A DNA stretch of 64,000 nucleotides from Trissonchulus latispiculum (lineage: Eukaryota; Nematoda; Enoplea; Enoplida; Ironidae). This document shows, in pieces, positions 25,601 through 35,387 of this stretch. The stretch spans positions 62,001 to 126,000 of the forward strand of contig JASAND010020129.1 in NCBI GenBank assembly GCA_030248195.1. Reading direction: 5' to 3'. A program made the translations under genes and the position numbers. The notes below the pieces were generated by a model, which worked only from the letters and a program-made list of their open reading frames with translations, did not search any database and was not told where the DNA came from. Numbering within the stretch: the first letter of the stretch is position 1; each line of letters begins with the position of its first letter.

Positions 25601-27761
25601 ACTTGCTAAAAATGTGCAATTCTTAGTAGAAATCGCTGAGGGGTCTACCCTTTTTTCCTTTCTGGACGAGAGGGTCTGCTCTTTTTTCCTTTGGTCTACC
25701 CGTTTTTTGTCGGTCTGGGGGGGGGGTCCGCACCCCCCCCCCATCCCCCCACCACGTTATCCTAAGGATTTAAGATTTGGACTGATTGTACCATTCTAAA
25801 GAAAATCTAAATTAAAGATCTAGGTTAGCAAGATGCGCCCTGACATAATTTCGTCAGCTTACGTGTTTGTTAGCTGAATCTGAATGGACTATCTTACCTT
25901 TACTCTGTAGTTGAGCCAAACAGTGCCATTCGGATAGATGAGTAGGAATATGTTAGGAGTCGGGGACGAATGGATTACGGTGGCTTTACTGTTCACAAAA
26001 CAGACATTTGGCTCCCATATCTGCTCCAGCATTCGATGGTTTAGAGTAATATTGGGAAGACATCGAGTTATGTGATCGTAGGCAAGACCCGGATCTTGCC
26101 AAATCTATGACAACAAAAGCAATACCATTGGATATTAAGATTAAGTTATGTGACTATGTTGTCTGTCACAGCATGGAACCTAATAAAAGCGTGATGAACT
26201 ATGCACTTTTTCGCGAAGCGAGCTAACGAATTAAAGAGTCAAAACCGACTCAATCCTTTTCCTTCGCATTGCTCGAGGCAGACCTCTGTTACCTTCCCAC
26301 CGCAGTGGTACCCATTTACCCTCCAGTTAAGCATAGATGGCTGTGTTGGCTAGAGCCCACTGCGAACCGATACATGCTTAGTTCCTGCTCAGCCTCAAGG
26401 AGGGAGACCAGTGAAATATACAGACTAATAAACGAAAGAAGGAAGGATGTCACTAAAGCACCTCCGATGCGAAAAATTCGGACCTGAGGTGGGGAGCGAA
26501 CCCACAACCTTTGGCGATCTAGGCCAACACCAACGCTCAGGCACAGTCGATTCAATCTTTAGTTTGAATTCGTTTCCTTACTGCAGTGACACGTTTTTGA
26601 GCAGGCATATAGATACGTACCGGTGTCACGGTGCAAATCTTCCCCCCGTGCAAATCTTCCCCCCGGAAGATTTGCACCGGTGCAATTCTTCCCCCCGGAA
26701 GTTTTGCACCGGTGCAAATCTTCCCCCGGAGGGAAGATTTGCACCGGCAAAATTTCATTGTTATTAACAATGATAATTGTAACCGATTTCTTAGCTAAGC
26801 TCTGGCTTATAATTTCGACATAGTAAAATGCAGCTTAATCGAAAAGAAAATGATAATAAATAAATAGGTTGAAGCAACCCGACGATGCTTCTTTAAACCA
26901 TAGCTTTCCCATTTGAGGGGAAACGGCTTTTCCGACTGCTATGGTAGCACAACAAAAACCGAATAGCTATCAAAATTCAATAAATAAAATTAATTGATTA
27001 ATGCTTTAATTTATTAATTAATTCTTCTTAGTTTATCAACTCCATGAATGAAAGCTTCATTTTCACCATCTGTATTTGCGAATTCTATGTGTCTGAACTA
27101 TCAATTTATTTCAATCAATCAATGTATGAATTAAAATTAACTTTTAAATTTAACTATTTTGTCTTGCAACTCAGAACTTGGATTTATTCTTTTTACTCTT
27201 TACTTCAGATTTCTGAATCCAATTAAACTTAAACGTTATCCCCCCCCAAAATTGGAAGAGGTCTAGAAATTTATAAATATATATTATACAAGGTTTTTAG
27301 CATGCTATACTGGCATTATAACTAACTTCCGTTGAGATATGCTACATTTACATCGATTCAACTACATATTACTTCACCTATTAAACAAATAACTGTCGAA
27401 AAATAAAACGTAGAATTGTTTGAGTTTTTCTGAAATTGCACCCAAAACTGTTTGATCATGTGTTGCTAACTTCACAGTCGCTCTGAAAGCTGGTGCAAAT
27501 CTTCCCCCGGGGGAAGTTTTGCACCGGTGCAAAACTTCCGGGGGGAAGATTTGCACCGGTGCAAAACTTCCGGGGGGAAGATTTGCACGGGGGAAGATTT
27601 GCACCGTGACACCGGCAACTTTTGTGGCAGCGAGGATTCAAACTTCAGACCGTTGAATCCTCAGTCGGTCATCTTAGCCGTAAACTCAAACCTATACCGA
27701 AACAGTGAACAAACATGCACCTTCGGGTGATGATCATCACATTGTGATGTCTAATGCAGCA

Positions 27762-27796
<35 letters not shown>

Positions 27797-28140
27797 ACAA
27801 TCGCAAGAACAATAGAGTATACCTGACTGAAATAGACATCAACAGTGAAACTGGAACTGATAACCGAAATCTCAGAGATGGCCTGAACCACAATCTCCAC
27901 ATAAACGTCCACACCCGCCGTTTGAGGTACACTGGTCTTGTCATAGTGCTGATTCTGAAGCACATGTTTCAGCACAAATCGAGCCAACGAATCGTTGTTG
28001 CCCGTACAGGACCCGTTATCCGACAACTGTGATACAAACTGGGCCTCTTCCACTGTGGAAAGAGAAGTATTAAAGGTCAGTATGGAAGACAGAAGACTGA
28101 TGAAAGACATGAAGCTGAAGAGTGTATCACTAATCCGCAT
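13359..28140 (-). CDS. Cys-loop ligand-gated anion channel (GABA/glycine/pH-gated chloride channel-like), seven exons
   Basis: Minus-strand exons: 28140-27823, 26104-25898, 23854-23759, 23542-23454, 21003-20742, 14963-14711 and 13633-13359. They join in frame to 499 aa, the usual subunit length. In order the protein has a predicted signal peptide, the extracellular ligand-binding domain with the 13-residue Cys loop, M1, M2, M3, a cytoplasmic loop and M4. The M1-M2 link carries PAR, the signature of anion-selective members, so a chloride channel at the plasma membrane of nerve or muscle is expected. M2 has Thr at 2' and Met at the 9' gate position, where most relatives have Leu. The ligand cannot be told from sequence. 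The introns are loaded with transposons. The weakest part is the start: a good acceptor-like site (CTTTCCACAG) lies at 28,053-28,068 inside the assumed first exon, so a separate upstream first exon is possible. Confidence 0.88.
14150..14525 (-). repeat. tRNA-derived SINE
   Basis: On the minus strand, TTAGCGCAGTGGTTTCG near 14,510 looks like a tRNA A-box. The body includes GGTGTCAG/CTGACACC inverted words, and a diverged part of the same body recurs at 21,225-21,340 (GCCCCACT...CCGGTTAGGAGT). A T/A tract lies at the far end (14,163-14,180). It sits in the last intron of the channel gene. Confidence 0.55.
14534..14690. mobile_element. Small MITE, GAGTTAAAAGAGT family, partial
   Basis: The arms CGCGCGAGTTAAAAGAG and AACTCCCTCCGCGAAAAG are inverted relatives. 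It is the same family as the complete copy at 23,076-23,241. The left terminal GGGCCTTTT is missing here because it abuts the SINE. Confidence 0.65.
14711..14963 (-). CDS. Channel exon 6: M3 and start of cytoplasmic loop
   Basis: Encodes [18 protein letters not shown] (M3), then the loop. The acceptor is TTCTAG and the donor is AATG|GTACTG; one base of the Asp codon is left at the donor, and exon 7 supplies the other two. Phase 0 with exon 5. Confidence 0.9.
15462..16579. mobile_element. Non-autonomous hAT element (inner) with ACCGGGTC tandem ends
   Basis: The termini are CAGAGTGAAACCGGGTCACC and the complement of CAGAAATGAAACCGGGTCAC. The target duplication GTGGCGGC is perfect (15,454-15,461 and 16,580-16,587). 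Both ends are built of short CACCGGGT units repeated five to seven times. It is 1,118 bp and non-coding. A decayed relative lies near 39,330-39,420. Confidence 0.88.
16875..17223. mobile_element. Small TIR element with TAGAA duplication
   Basis: CTGGGGTTTTTTTA at the left is mirrored by TAAAAAAACCCCAG at the right; TAGAA flanks both sides (16,870-16,874, 17,224-17,228). CCCCCCACTTTTTGG words occur inside both ends. 349 bp, non-coding. Confidence 0.7.
17225..17575. repeat. Minisatellite with GCGCCGCAGGCG units
   Basis: About nine units of 35-60 bp share AGAAAAGCGCCGCAGGCGCG followed by an A/T tail. It lies inside the outer hAT element. Confidence 0.8.
18611..20325. other. No gene seen
   Basis: Intron sequence of the channel gene. 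19,560-20,110 holds degenerate repeats around CCGGAAAT, related to 11,600-11,885. 20,120-20,240 resembles a dispersed repeat tail (GGATCGGTCCAGCCAATCA) ending in a GGGTTGCC/GGCAACCC inverted repeat. Confidence 0.4.
20330..20402 (-). repeat. tRNA-derived SINE head or tRNA pseudogene
   Basis: The minus strand carries an A-box, TGGCTCAGTTGGTTAGA, and a B-box, GGGTTCGAGCTCC, about 40 bases apart. The acceptor stem does not pair, so it is not a working tRNA. A second copy of the B-box side is at 29,348-29,400. Confidence 0.6.
20742..21003 (-). CDS. Channel exon 5: pre-M1, M1 and M2
   Basis: Encodes the end of the ligand-binding domain ([17 protein letters not shown]), M1, then [19 protein letters not shown], the chloride-type pore helix, ending SYVK at a GTTAGC donor. 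The acceptor is TTTCAG; the first base A completes the Arg codon from exon 4. Confidence 0.93.
21624..23059. mobile_element. Non-autonomous hAT element with GCGGGCCG ends
   Basis: CAGAGTTGTATGCGGGCCG is present at both ends in inverted order. The flanks ACAAGAAG and GCAAGAAG agree at seven of eight bases. Arrays of GCGGGCC(G) units fill 21,635-21,722 and 22,935-23,045. The interior (about 21,960-22,600) is itself a palindrome centred near 22,285, with ATCGAGATAAGACC-type arms. It sits in a channel intron. No transposase. Confidence 0.87.
23076..23241. mobile_element. 166-bp MITE, complete copy
   Basis: GGGCCTTTTCGCGCGCGAG is inverted against CTCGCTGCACGAAAAGGCCC. TAA flanks both sides. A degraded neighbour of the same type follows at about 23,245-23,405 (AGTCTTTTCAAGAAAG ... 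CTTTCTTTTCTGAAAGGC). Confidence 0.8.
23454..23542 (-). CDS. Channel exon 4 (before M1), GC donor
   Basis: The acceptor TTTAG is followed by [20 protein letters not shown]. The only exit that keeps frame is AG|GCAAGC, a GC donor with good consensus; it leaves two bases of an Arg codon that exon 5 completes. 89 bp. Confidence 0.85.
23759..23854 (-). CDS. Channel exon 3: Cys loop
   Basis: The acceptor TTTTTTCAG precedes [20 protein letters not shown], with two Cys separated by 13 residues and the invariant FPMD, the hallmark of the family. The donor is AAG|GTCGAG. 96 bp, phase 0 at both ends. Confidence 0.93.
23860..25380. other. No gene seen
   Basis: Channel intron. 24,590-25,390 is pyrimidine-rich with CCCC runs and an AATAAA, compatible with an old LTR but with no partner in the window. 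Confidence 0.35.
25385..25790. repeat. G/C-run repeat related to 28,340-28,650
   Basis: GGGGTCTACCC words, GAAATT(A/T)GTAAAAAT spacer words and AGGGTCTGCTC-type words recur at 28,370-28,650 in related form. It looks like a decayed hAT-like element; ends were not defined. Confidence 0.4.
25898..26104 (-). CDS. Channel exon 2: ligand-binding domain core
   Basis: 69 complete codons between a TCATAG acceptor and an AAG|GTAAGA donor. Encodes [25 protein letters not shown] and [14 protein letters not shown], matching successive strands of the Cys-loop receptor extracellular domain, with N-glycosylation sites NIT and NGT. Confidence 0.92.
26440..26560 (-). repeat. tRNA-derived SINE, copy 1 of a family
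   Basis: The minus strand has GGTTGTGGGTTCGCTCCCC (B-box) followed by a CTCAGGTCCGAATTTTTCGC body. The same body and tail order is found at 34,935-35,045 and 35,900-36,005. Confidence 0.65.
26630..27615. mobile_element. Foldback element with hairpin-array ends
   Basis: CCGGTGTCACGGTGCAAATC at the left is mirrored at the right by the complement ending CCGTGACACCGG. Both ends (26,637-26,753 and 27,493-27,607) are arrays of TGCAAATCTTCC and GGAAGATTTGCA words in alternating orientation, so each end can form several small hairpins. The ~740-bp middle is A+T-rich and non-coding. No clear target duplication. Confidence 0.8.
27755..27800. repeat. (CAA)n microsatellite
   Basis: About 13 CAA/CGA units directly beside the donor of channel exon 1. 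Confidence 0.9.
27823..28140 (-). CDS. Channel exon 1: signal peptide and N-terminus
   Basis: Starts at MRISD followed by a hydrophobic stretch (about residues 6-22), then the mature N-terminus and [18 protein letters not shown], a strand conserved in the family, ending at CAG|GTATAC. The 3' half is certain. The 5' part could instead be intron, since CTTTCCACAG just before the Val-Glu-Glu codons resembles an acceptor. Confidence 0.75.
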
Positions 28141-28185
28141 TCGCCTGGACAGGGATGGGAGCCCCAATCCTCGCCGGATCCAATA

Positions 28186-28856
28186 AATACTAATTAATTA
28201 TATAATTATTTATGTAATAAAATGTTGCTGTAAAATGTCGACTGCTAAAACGCAAAAACAAGTAGAAAGCCAGTATTGGGAATAACGATATTTTCTAAAT
28301 TTCTACGTTGCGCAATATAGACATATTGGATCAATCAAAAAACGATATAGAATGGGAGGATGCAAACCACCCCTTAGACCGGAAAATACGGGTAGACCCA
28401 CCCTCCCGTCAGCAAGAAGAAGACCCTCTCGTTGTGAACAAAAAAGTTAAAACTTCTCAGCAATTGTCACTGAAAATTGTGTATTTTTCAGCAAATTTTA
28501 CTGACTTTTTCGAAACAATAAAAATTGCTGAAAACCTTCAATTTTTGACAGAAAATCTAAAAAATCTGCAATTTATGCTAATTTTGGGGTCACCTTCCTG
28601 AAAGTTTGGAATTTATCAGGTGCGATCCCTCGTCAGCGTCGGGGTAGACCCCTCAGAATATTGTATTGCATTAATATGCTATGTTAATATGTATTAATTG
28701 TTATTGTATTAATATATGTATGTAACTCTCCTATACTATCTTGCGCTAAACATAGGTGTGGTCGGTGCCAGCCTACTTCCCAGAAAGTCTCAAGGAGTCC
28801 CATGTAAATGTAAATGTGTTGCTGCACGCACATTGTGTGGCTAGTTAACCTAAAAA
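28186..28856. other. Upstream of the channel gene; no gene seen
   Basis: A TATATAATTA box on the minus strand lies about 60 bases upstream of the assumed ATG and could serve as a core promoter; this is only suggestive. 28,340-28,650 is the repeat relative of 25,385-25,790. Confidence 0.3.
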
Positions 28857-29311
28857 ATGGCCCTATTTCTTTAGAGATTAAACGGATTAGATTAAAATTA
28901 ATCCGCATTAACGAAACAGCACCTCGGATTAAACGGATTAAAATTTAATCCAGCTAGTTAAACGAGTTAAACGGAATAAATTTAATCCTGTTTCTTTATC
29001 CGACCTGCTTAGTCGCTGTTTCTTTAAAAATTAATTTTAATCCTCTGCCTGCATTTTGAACTAGTTTTTAAGTTTCGTGCAGTTGCGTAAAGTTGCGAAT
29101 TAAAAATTTTAATAGCTATTTCTTTAATGGCGGATTAAATGGATTAAAGTCAACTCGTTTAATCAGCGAATTAAAAATGGTCGGATTAAACGAGTTAAGT
29201 TTAATACATTTAATCCGTTTAATTCAGCATTAAAGAAATAGCAATTGCAATTTTAATCCGGCTGATTTTTAATCCGTTTAATCCGACCATTTTAATCTTT
29301 AAAGAAATAGA
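28857..29311. mobile_element. MITE/foldback with GGATTAAA arms
   Basis: GGCCCTATTTCTTTAGAGAT is inverted against ATCTTTAAAGAAATAGACCC. Inside, GGATTAAACGGATTA words are repeated in both directions. A partial copy is at 3,247-3,340. Confidence 0.7.
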
Positions 29312-29347
29312 CCCAATGAAAAAAGTTGTACACTAAACATTCGAAAA

Positions 29348-29400
29348 ACTCGTCACCTAGCAGAACTCGAACCCGCGGTCTCCTGCTTAGCCTGCAAACA
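29348..29400 (-). repeat. tRNA-like SINE fragment
   Basis: B-box GGGTTCGAGTTCTG on the minus strand. Same short family as 20,330-20,402. Confidence 0.5.
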
Positions 29401-29634
29401 TTACAAGCTTTATTGGCAATACAGTAGCAATATTTATTAATTATAGCTTGTATTAGATTACTATGACTAATTATTATTGAAAATTGCTTCTTTAACTTTT
29501 CTGTTTTTTCCCGCTCCTTTCAATGATAGAAATATTGTCGGAAAACTTACAGAGTCTATGTCAGGAAGATCCTATTCTAAACATTTGCTAGTATGAATGC
29601 TAGAATCCTAATTGGCAGTTTACACGTATGCTTA

Positions 29635-29905
29635 CGATCGATTCATGCTCCGATGGAGAACCGGTAAATGGGCGAACGGAGAAACTGAGCTACGGAGAAA
29701 CAGTCCAAAAAGAAAAGTATATATTACCGGTTCCTGCTTGTCTAAGCGGTGAACCAATCGACAGACGGACAAACGGATCAGTTAAAAATTGGAGAAAAAC
29801 ATTTCTCCGTTTCTCCGTCGTCTACCTTAGCCCTCAGCCAATCAGAAGCATCGACTGTGTAAATAATCGAAGCTTGAATCTCCCTTGCTCCGTCGGAGCA
29901 TGAAC
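29635..29905. repeat. Short foldback
   Basis: CATGCTCCGATGGAG at 29,645 is inverted at 29,888 (CTCCGTCGGAGCATG), with GGAGAAAC/GTTTCTCC words between. Confidence 0.5.
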
Positions 29906-29909
29906 CGGA

Positions 29910-32900
29910 ATATAAGCCCTCCGTAATAACAATGTATCCCTCGACTGCACCACAAAAGTCAGAATAGCCGAAGGCTAAATCCGAATTTTGAATGGGAGTC
30001 CAGTCGTTAATCTTCTGTTAATCTGCTGCTATTCTTTAACTTTTTTGGTGCAATCCATTATAAATCTGGGGTCTTTGTTTCCTCGGCGATAAAGGGCAAC
30101 CATTTAAAGTGGTAGTACCACTAGCGGAATTTTTAATAGTCTTCGTTTCGTACGGAGGAAGCAAACTTGACAAAACTTTAGGTGATTTAAGGTTATATGG
30201 CAGGCTATCTTTGCAAACAATTCTAATGTCAGAGACCGCATAATTGGCTAGCTACCATTATGGCTTATTATTTTAATTTAATGATATTATAGAATTATTT
30301 TACAATATTTCAAAATAAACTTGAAAACCGAAACTTCACATCTATAAATAACTGAAAAAACGGTCTGGGTCTGAGCTTGCCATCTATAAAGATTGCTTGC
30401 AAAATTTCAAATGCAGAAAGGATTGAAGGAGATAGTTTGAAAGCTTTAAATACCCTTCCTCTTGTAAAGACACTGAGCCAGTCACCTCAACGTAGTAGGC
30501 CAGAGAGTACTTGATACAGAACATAATAATAAAGAACAAATGTGTCAAATTTCAAGACGATTCATTAAGTTTTTAGTGCACAGTATCTGTGCAACCAAAG
30601 TCCACTCCGGTAGCATCTTATGGAACTGAGAACCTCAAACATTGTTTCAGACTTCCGCTATCGGCTTTCCGACTGGACCACCTATATTCCAGTGAATTGA
30701 TGTAGTCAAGCAACAGCCTGGAACTAAACTAATATTCTCAGTCTACAAAAACCATGGGCTACAAGACTTAAAGGGCCAATGAAATTTTCACAGACTAAAT
30801 GAGTTTTGTAAATAAATCATTTACCTAATAACGTCGTAGGCTGTGGTTTAGCAGGACGTTCTGAATATCAATGCTGCTAAAACATTAATACCAGCTACTA
30901 TAGTAAAGCTTAAATATTTAATGGACAACAGAAATTACCAGTCGACTGGAATTTCGTCGAAAATATTCATCTGGCCAAGAAAGACGCAAATCATGGAAAG
31001 TTGACTAATTAAAGGTGGAATAGTTATGAATTTTTGAGCATGAACTTAGAGTGCTCTAAATATAAACGAAGCTACTCAAAAAGTAGAGCTGCTTGCTTAC
31101 AGAGAACGACTCAGCTTCATTAGGAAATGATATGCCTAGGTAGGAAATTGTATACCTGGGTAGGAACTAACATGGGCGATCTCTTGATCACAACTCAGAC
31201 TATTTGTCATTTTAGGGGAACAATTTGGAAGACGGGTTGTCGCCTTATCAAAAGCAATAAAGTAAGCTGGAACTATTTTTGTGACTGACACCTTGTGATT
31301 AAGACTCAGTATGCGTTAATAGATATATGACGTGGGGAAATTGCCAAATTAAACTTTTGGACAACTTTAGACACCAGACTAAAATACTTGATCTTAACGG
31401 GTCCAGTTTGACTTATATCCCCTGGAAAATAGAGACACTAATAATCCCGTGTTACGTGAACTGATTTAGCTGTCTTTTGCCAACATTAAACTATTAGCAT
31501 TTTTTATTACAAAAGGACAAATTCCTTCTAAAATCGCATACATCGCCAGGACTTAAAATCCTGAAGGGGTCGCTCATCAAATTCAGAATTCGGTTGTTCT
31601 GTTTCTTTGGCAAATTTTGAGCAATAAAATGGAAAATTCGGTTAACCCTCCCAAAACTTCGCCCACTGCTTAAGTAACTCTTGATTATGAGTATTTTACA
31701 ACAATCTTAAGAGAGGATCCAGTAGGTATTAAATATGGTCGATGATCGGAGGTCTACGTGTGCCTGTTTGGATAAACTACAAACTTTTGGTGGGCGCCGC
31801 GGCGCGTACGCAGTACCGCAACCATAACAATATCAGGGCAAAAGTTGGGGGGAATAAATAAGAAAGTAGGTCTAAAATAATGGTTCAGTGACAGGGTTAG
31901 TTGCTACTCTTGCCGGCAGCTGCTGAGTGACTGTCTAGCATTTATTCTGGCTGACAGAGCACAAAGACATTTATTGTCAGTATTTTTGGTTGTCTTTAGG
32001 CACGCACAAGGCCAATTTTTGGAACAAAGAGCTCAACTCATGAATAGATATTATAGGGCCCGGCCTGAGCAGATTGAGATATCTTTTAAAACTTTGCCCC
32101 CATGTCCTGCCTGGCTTCTTGATCCAATTCAGTCCAGAATACCACAACTAATAACTTGAGTGGAAAATAGTTAAAGGGTACCCTAACCACTCTAGGGTAA
32201 AAAATTGTTTGTCACTTCTAAAGACATTTACCTTTATCCCTGAAAGAGCTAAGATTGACTGGGATTAATGCTAAATTTCATCTCGTCTGTCTTAATTGCC
32301 AAAGTCAGACTTATCAATTTCCTTTCAGCGATGAAACAATTACTGGCAGCCAGTAAAAGTAGGAAAAGTATACAAAAATATATTAAAAACTGTAAAAAAA
32401 GTATGAGAACTTTAAAAAACTATGAAATAATAAATTAAAAAGATTGTAAGAACTCCCCTGCCAATTTGAAAAATAAAACCTGTTCACAACTGCCCATTTC
32501 GTAAAAAGCTATGAATGAACATTTAGAACAGTTGGCTACTCGTAGATTTATGAATGAGTCTTTAAAAAATCACTAGTCTTCATTCAATAATTTGCTTTTA
32601 GGTATCAGTTAAGTCCTATGACAATTCGTGGCTCCATGGGTCCATCCTAAAAGACGGTACTCCGCCTAAAATCCTCTAGAACGTCATTGCCAAAAATCTA
32701 ATTACACAAAAGTGGTCTCTCGTTAGACACTACTTCACCATGATGCCTTACATGCTCAATATTTAGATACATAAGTTTAACTCTAGCATAAGGCAGCCGG
32801 ACAATGTCTCCAGATTAACGTATATAGCTGAAAATGTAGACTCAGAGATTAGTTTACCAAACCGCGGTTGCTCAATGACGTGGTGGGTAAATGCCAACAT

Positions 32901-33000
32901 AGGTACAAAAGTAAACTTCGAGCTTCGCGACCTTCACAGAAAAAGTTTAACCCAGAAGGAAGTTTGTTTGGTCTGTTCAAGGAAGAGTTTTTCCAAAAAA
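29910..33000. other. Intergenic; no gene supported, one dispersed repeat
   Basis: 30,345-30,620 is a diverged direct copy of 56,985-57,240 (shared words AAATTTCAAG(A/C)CGATT and CAAAGTCCAC(T/C)CCGGTAG). Otherwise the sequence is A+T-rich without recognisable exons. 32,033-32,157 is open after an acceptor-like TTGTCTTTAG but resembles nothing known. Confidence 0.4.
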
Positions 33001-33002
33001 GT

Positions 33003-33090
33003 TTGAGGCTCCAGTGAGATTTGAGCTCACGAGACCTCATACGGCGTGACTGCGCCCTGCGAACTGAGCCACAGAGCTCGCACCAAGATT
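33003..33090 (-). repeat. tRNA-derived SINE head
   Basis: The minus strand reads TGTGGCTCAGTTCGCAGGG (A-box) and then GAGCTCAAATCTCAC (B-box). Not a functional tRNA by stem pairing. Confidence 0.5.
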
Positions 33091-33592
33091 TTTAGCATTT
33101 ATGTGCCAACGTGTATGAATGTGTGAATTCATACAGAGCGGAGGCAGCGTCAAATCAAAGTTTAGTTGACTTAATTGAAGGCAATAAACAAGCGTGAGCA
33201 TGGGTTAACACGGGGGGGGGTATGGGGGGTCCAAGCCCCCCAACCCGGACAAAGTACAAGCCCTACCGCTATCAGGGACAAGGGCAAGGGGTAAGGAAAA
33301 ATTGGGCAGGGGTAAGCAGAAATGGCCGGAGAAATTAGGTTTTTGTGCCATAATTCCGAACCGGCTCGCCGGAATTTTTCATTAAAATTTCTTAATTTTT
33401 GCAAAAAATCGATCAAACATTTTGAATTGTTTCTAAAATTGATAATTTTTTAAATTCTTTGAAAATTGTGAATTTATTTCACTATTAGCGTAAATTTATG
33501 CTTATGGTACAAGACCCTCTCGAAAACTTTGGTTCAAGGTACAAGCCCCCTCAGAATTTTCTAGGGACAAGCCCCCCCCAGGATCAACCCTA

Positions 33593-33901
33593 TGTTATGA
33601 GCGCAAGTGAAGCAGACATGGCAAAGATTGATAAACCCCCTAGGGAAGTTCAGAAGTTCAACTGAGCTGATGGTTTGGTGGTGTAGTAGTTAGCAAGACT
33701 AACTGTAGTTCGGAAGGGCAGTGGTTCCATACCCGGCCAGGTCAATTCTTCACTTTCAATGCTAATTGATATTGAGCTTCCAAGCTTCCCCGGTCGCTTT
33801 CTTGGGTTCTGTTTCAATGAAACTCGGTGATTGAAGAATGAAGACTATCGTATTTGGGTTCTCGACTCCAATGAACCACCATATTGAGCTGAAGCGCTAC
33901 A
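33593..33901 (+). repeat. Diverged solo LTR of the tRNA-bearing TRIM family
   Basis: Shares GCAAAGATTGATAAACC, GGTGGTGTAGTAGTTAGCA, AATTCTTCACTTTCAATG and a GAAGCGCTACA end with the LTRs at 37,045-37,791. The tRNA-like part is at about 33,675-33,755. Confidence 0.6.
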
Positions 33902-34234
33902 CTTGATCATGGCTTAGAGCTTGAAGTGGACAGCTAATCTGAATCTGAACACTTAGCTTCCTGTACTCTTTTAGACTAATTAAATACTAATAGAGATCCT
34001 GCGTCTAAAGAAACAGAGTAAAGTAGAGGAGTAGAATATTTTCTGGCAAATCTGACCTTTAGAACAATCTGAAATCCATAAATCAAAATTTTTCTAACTA
34101 CAACTTTGCAAGGAAATCCTGCCTTTCGCGCCTCGTTGAACTTTTATAATTTATTACGAAGAAGTTGCCTAAGAACAATCTGAACTAGGTGTCATACAGG
34201 CACCATACGCGATGTATTGTGAGCTTGATACATC

Positions 34235-34521
34235 ATCTGTACACTATCGGCTGACCCCACACAAATCAACCCCTTCGACACCGCCTCTATTTATGAACTG
34301 AATCCAAACATGGGTAGGAAGTCGGGGTTTATATTAGCCATACTTACATAGTAAACCTGAAGGAGGGCCCAATTTGAGGTTAAACTTACATCATTTCCAC
34401 ATTTGTGAACAAAGAGATTAATCGGTCAGCCGATAGCGCGCATCAGATGTATAAGAGTTCGCGCTTATAATACATAACTTATGATGCTTGTCATACTCTT
34501 GTATTTATTATGTACTCTTGG
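34235..34521. repeat. Diverged copy of the 1-395 foldback family
   Basis: CTATCGGCTGACCCC at 34,245 is inverted at 34,427 (GGTCAGCCGATAGCGCGC). The right terminus is TTATGTACTCTTGG. Confidence 0.6.
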
Positions 34522-34929
34522 TATCATCCGGGTATTATCCCTGGAATGTTAGCCGTCATCCAAGATGCTGACTAGATGCTTTTTTACTACCATTAGGCTT
34601 GGCTTGGTCACATTCAAATTTTAGCCTCCACAAGATTATCACTAAGGAAACCTTGAAAAGGCTGTTAAAAGTGAAAAAATCTGATTTGACAGCAATAACG
34701 CTGAAAACTGATAATCACGTGTGACAGTCAAAAGGTTTCATAAATCAGTTTGCCAATTAATTTCTTTTCTAACCTGCCCAGATTAATATATATCATTCCT
34801 GAGATCTTGTCAAAAACTGAACTATAGCTTCATGATGAGTTTCTCATAAACCAATTGCCAATTGCTCATATGATCTCATATAAATGTATATAAGGGACTT
34901 ATATACAAAGTAAGAAATAAAACTGACAC

Positions 34930-35045
34930 TTCAGCACCGGATACTAAAAACTCGGACCTCGGGTGGGATTTAAACCTATGACTTTTGGATTAACGCTCCG
35001 ACGCTCTGCCAACTGAGCCACTAAGTATGCAGTCGCACCAAGCTA
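34930..35045 (-). repeat. tRNA-derived SINE, copy 2
   Basis: TGGCTCAGTTGGCAGAGCG (A-box) then GGTTTAAATCCCAC (B-box) on the minus strand, followed by the CGAGGTCCGAGTTTTTAG body. Confidence 0.7.
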
Positions 35046-35280
35046 GAAGGAGTTCATATCCAAACTGAAGTGACTATGAATTAATAATACGTTATACAAC
35101 GCAGACTAACGCCCATGGCGCACCTGGAAGTGAATGTCAAGTGTAATGTAAGAAATGAAATTGTCACTTTAGCACTTGAGACCCGAGACCTGATACAATA
35201 TGTACCTTTGCCAAACGACTCTGATTGTATTAAAATTGATCCTTGCCATTATTTTATGTTAACTCAGTTTAATTTGTTCA

Positions 35281-35286
35281 TTTATT
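35281..35286 (-). terminator. Poly(A) signal of the secreted-protein gene
   Basis: AATAAA on the minus strand about 100 bases after the stop codon at 35,388. Confidence 0.65.
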
Positions 35287-35387
35287 TACAACAAATTTAT
35301 ACAACCGTTCTGGTGTAAGCGTGAACGTTAAGAAAAAGTGTATAAATAACCAAAGTACAACCGGATTCGCGGAGCAGAGACTTTTCC

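Noticed and set aside
26280..26420. 5S rRNA-like segment
   Set aside because: A few shared words only; the internal control region is not present.
26552..27641. Cys-rich open frames at 26.55-26.82 kb and 27.37-27.73 kb that look like small peptides
   Set aside because: They are translations of the TGCAAATCTTCC hairpin arrays and appear in many frames on both strands.
32033..32157. Possible host exon after an acceptor-like TTGTCTTTAG
   Set aside because: Open for about 40 codons but resembles nothing, has no partner exon and no poly(A) context.
33003..33090. Functional tRNA genes at the several tRNA-like sites (20.3, 26.5, 29.4, 33.0, 35.0, 35.9, 37.1, 40.3 kb)
   Set aside because: Acceptor or T stems do not pair, and several are followed by shared SINE bodies or sit in an LTR.
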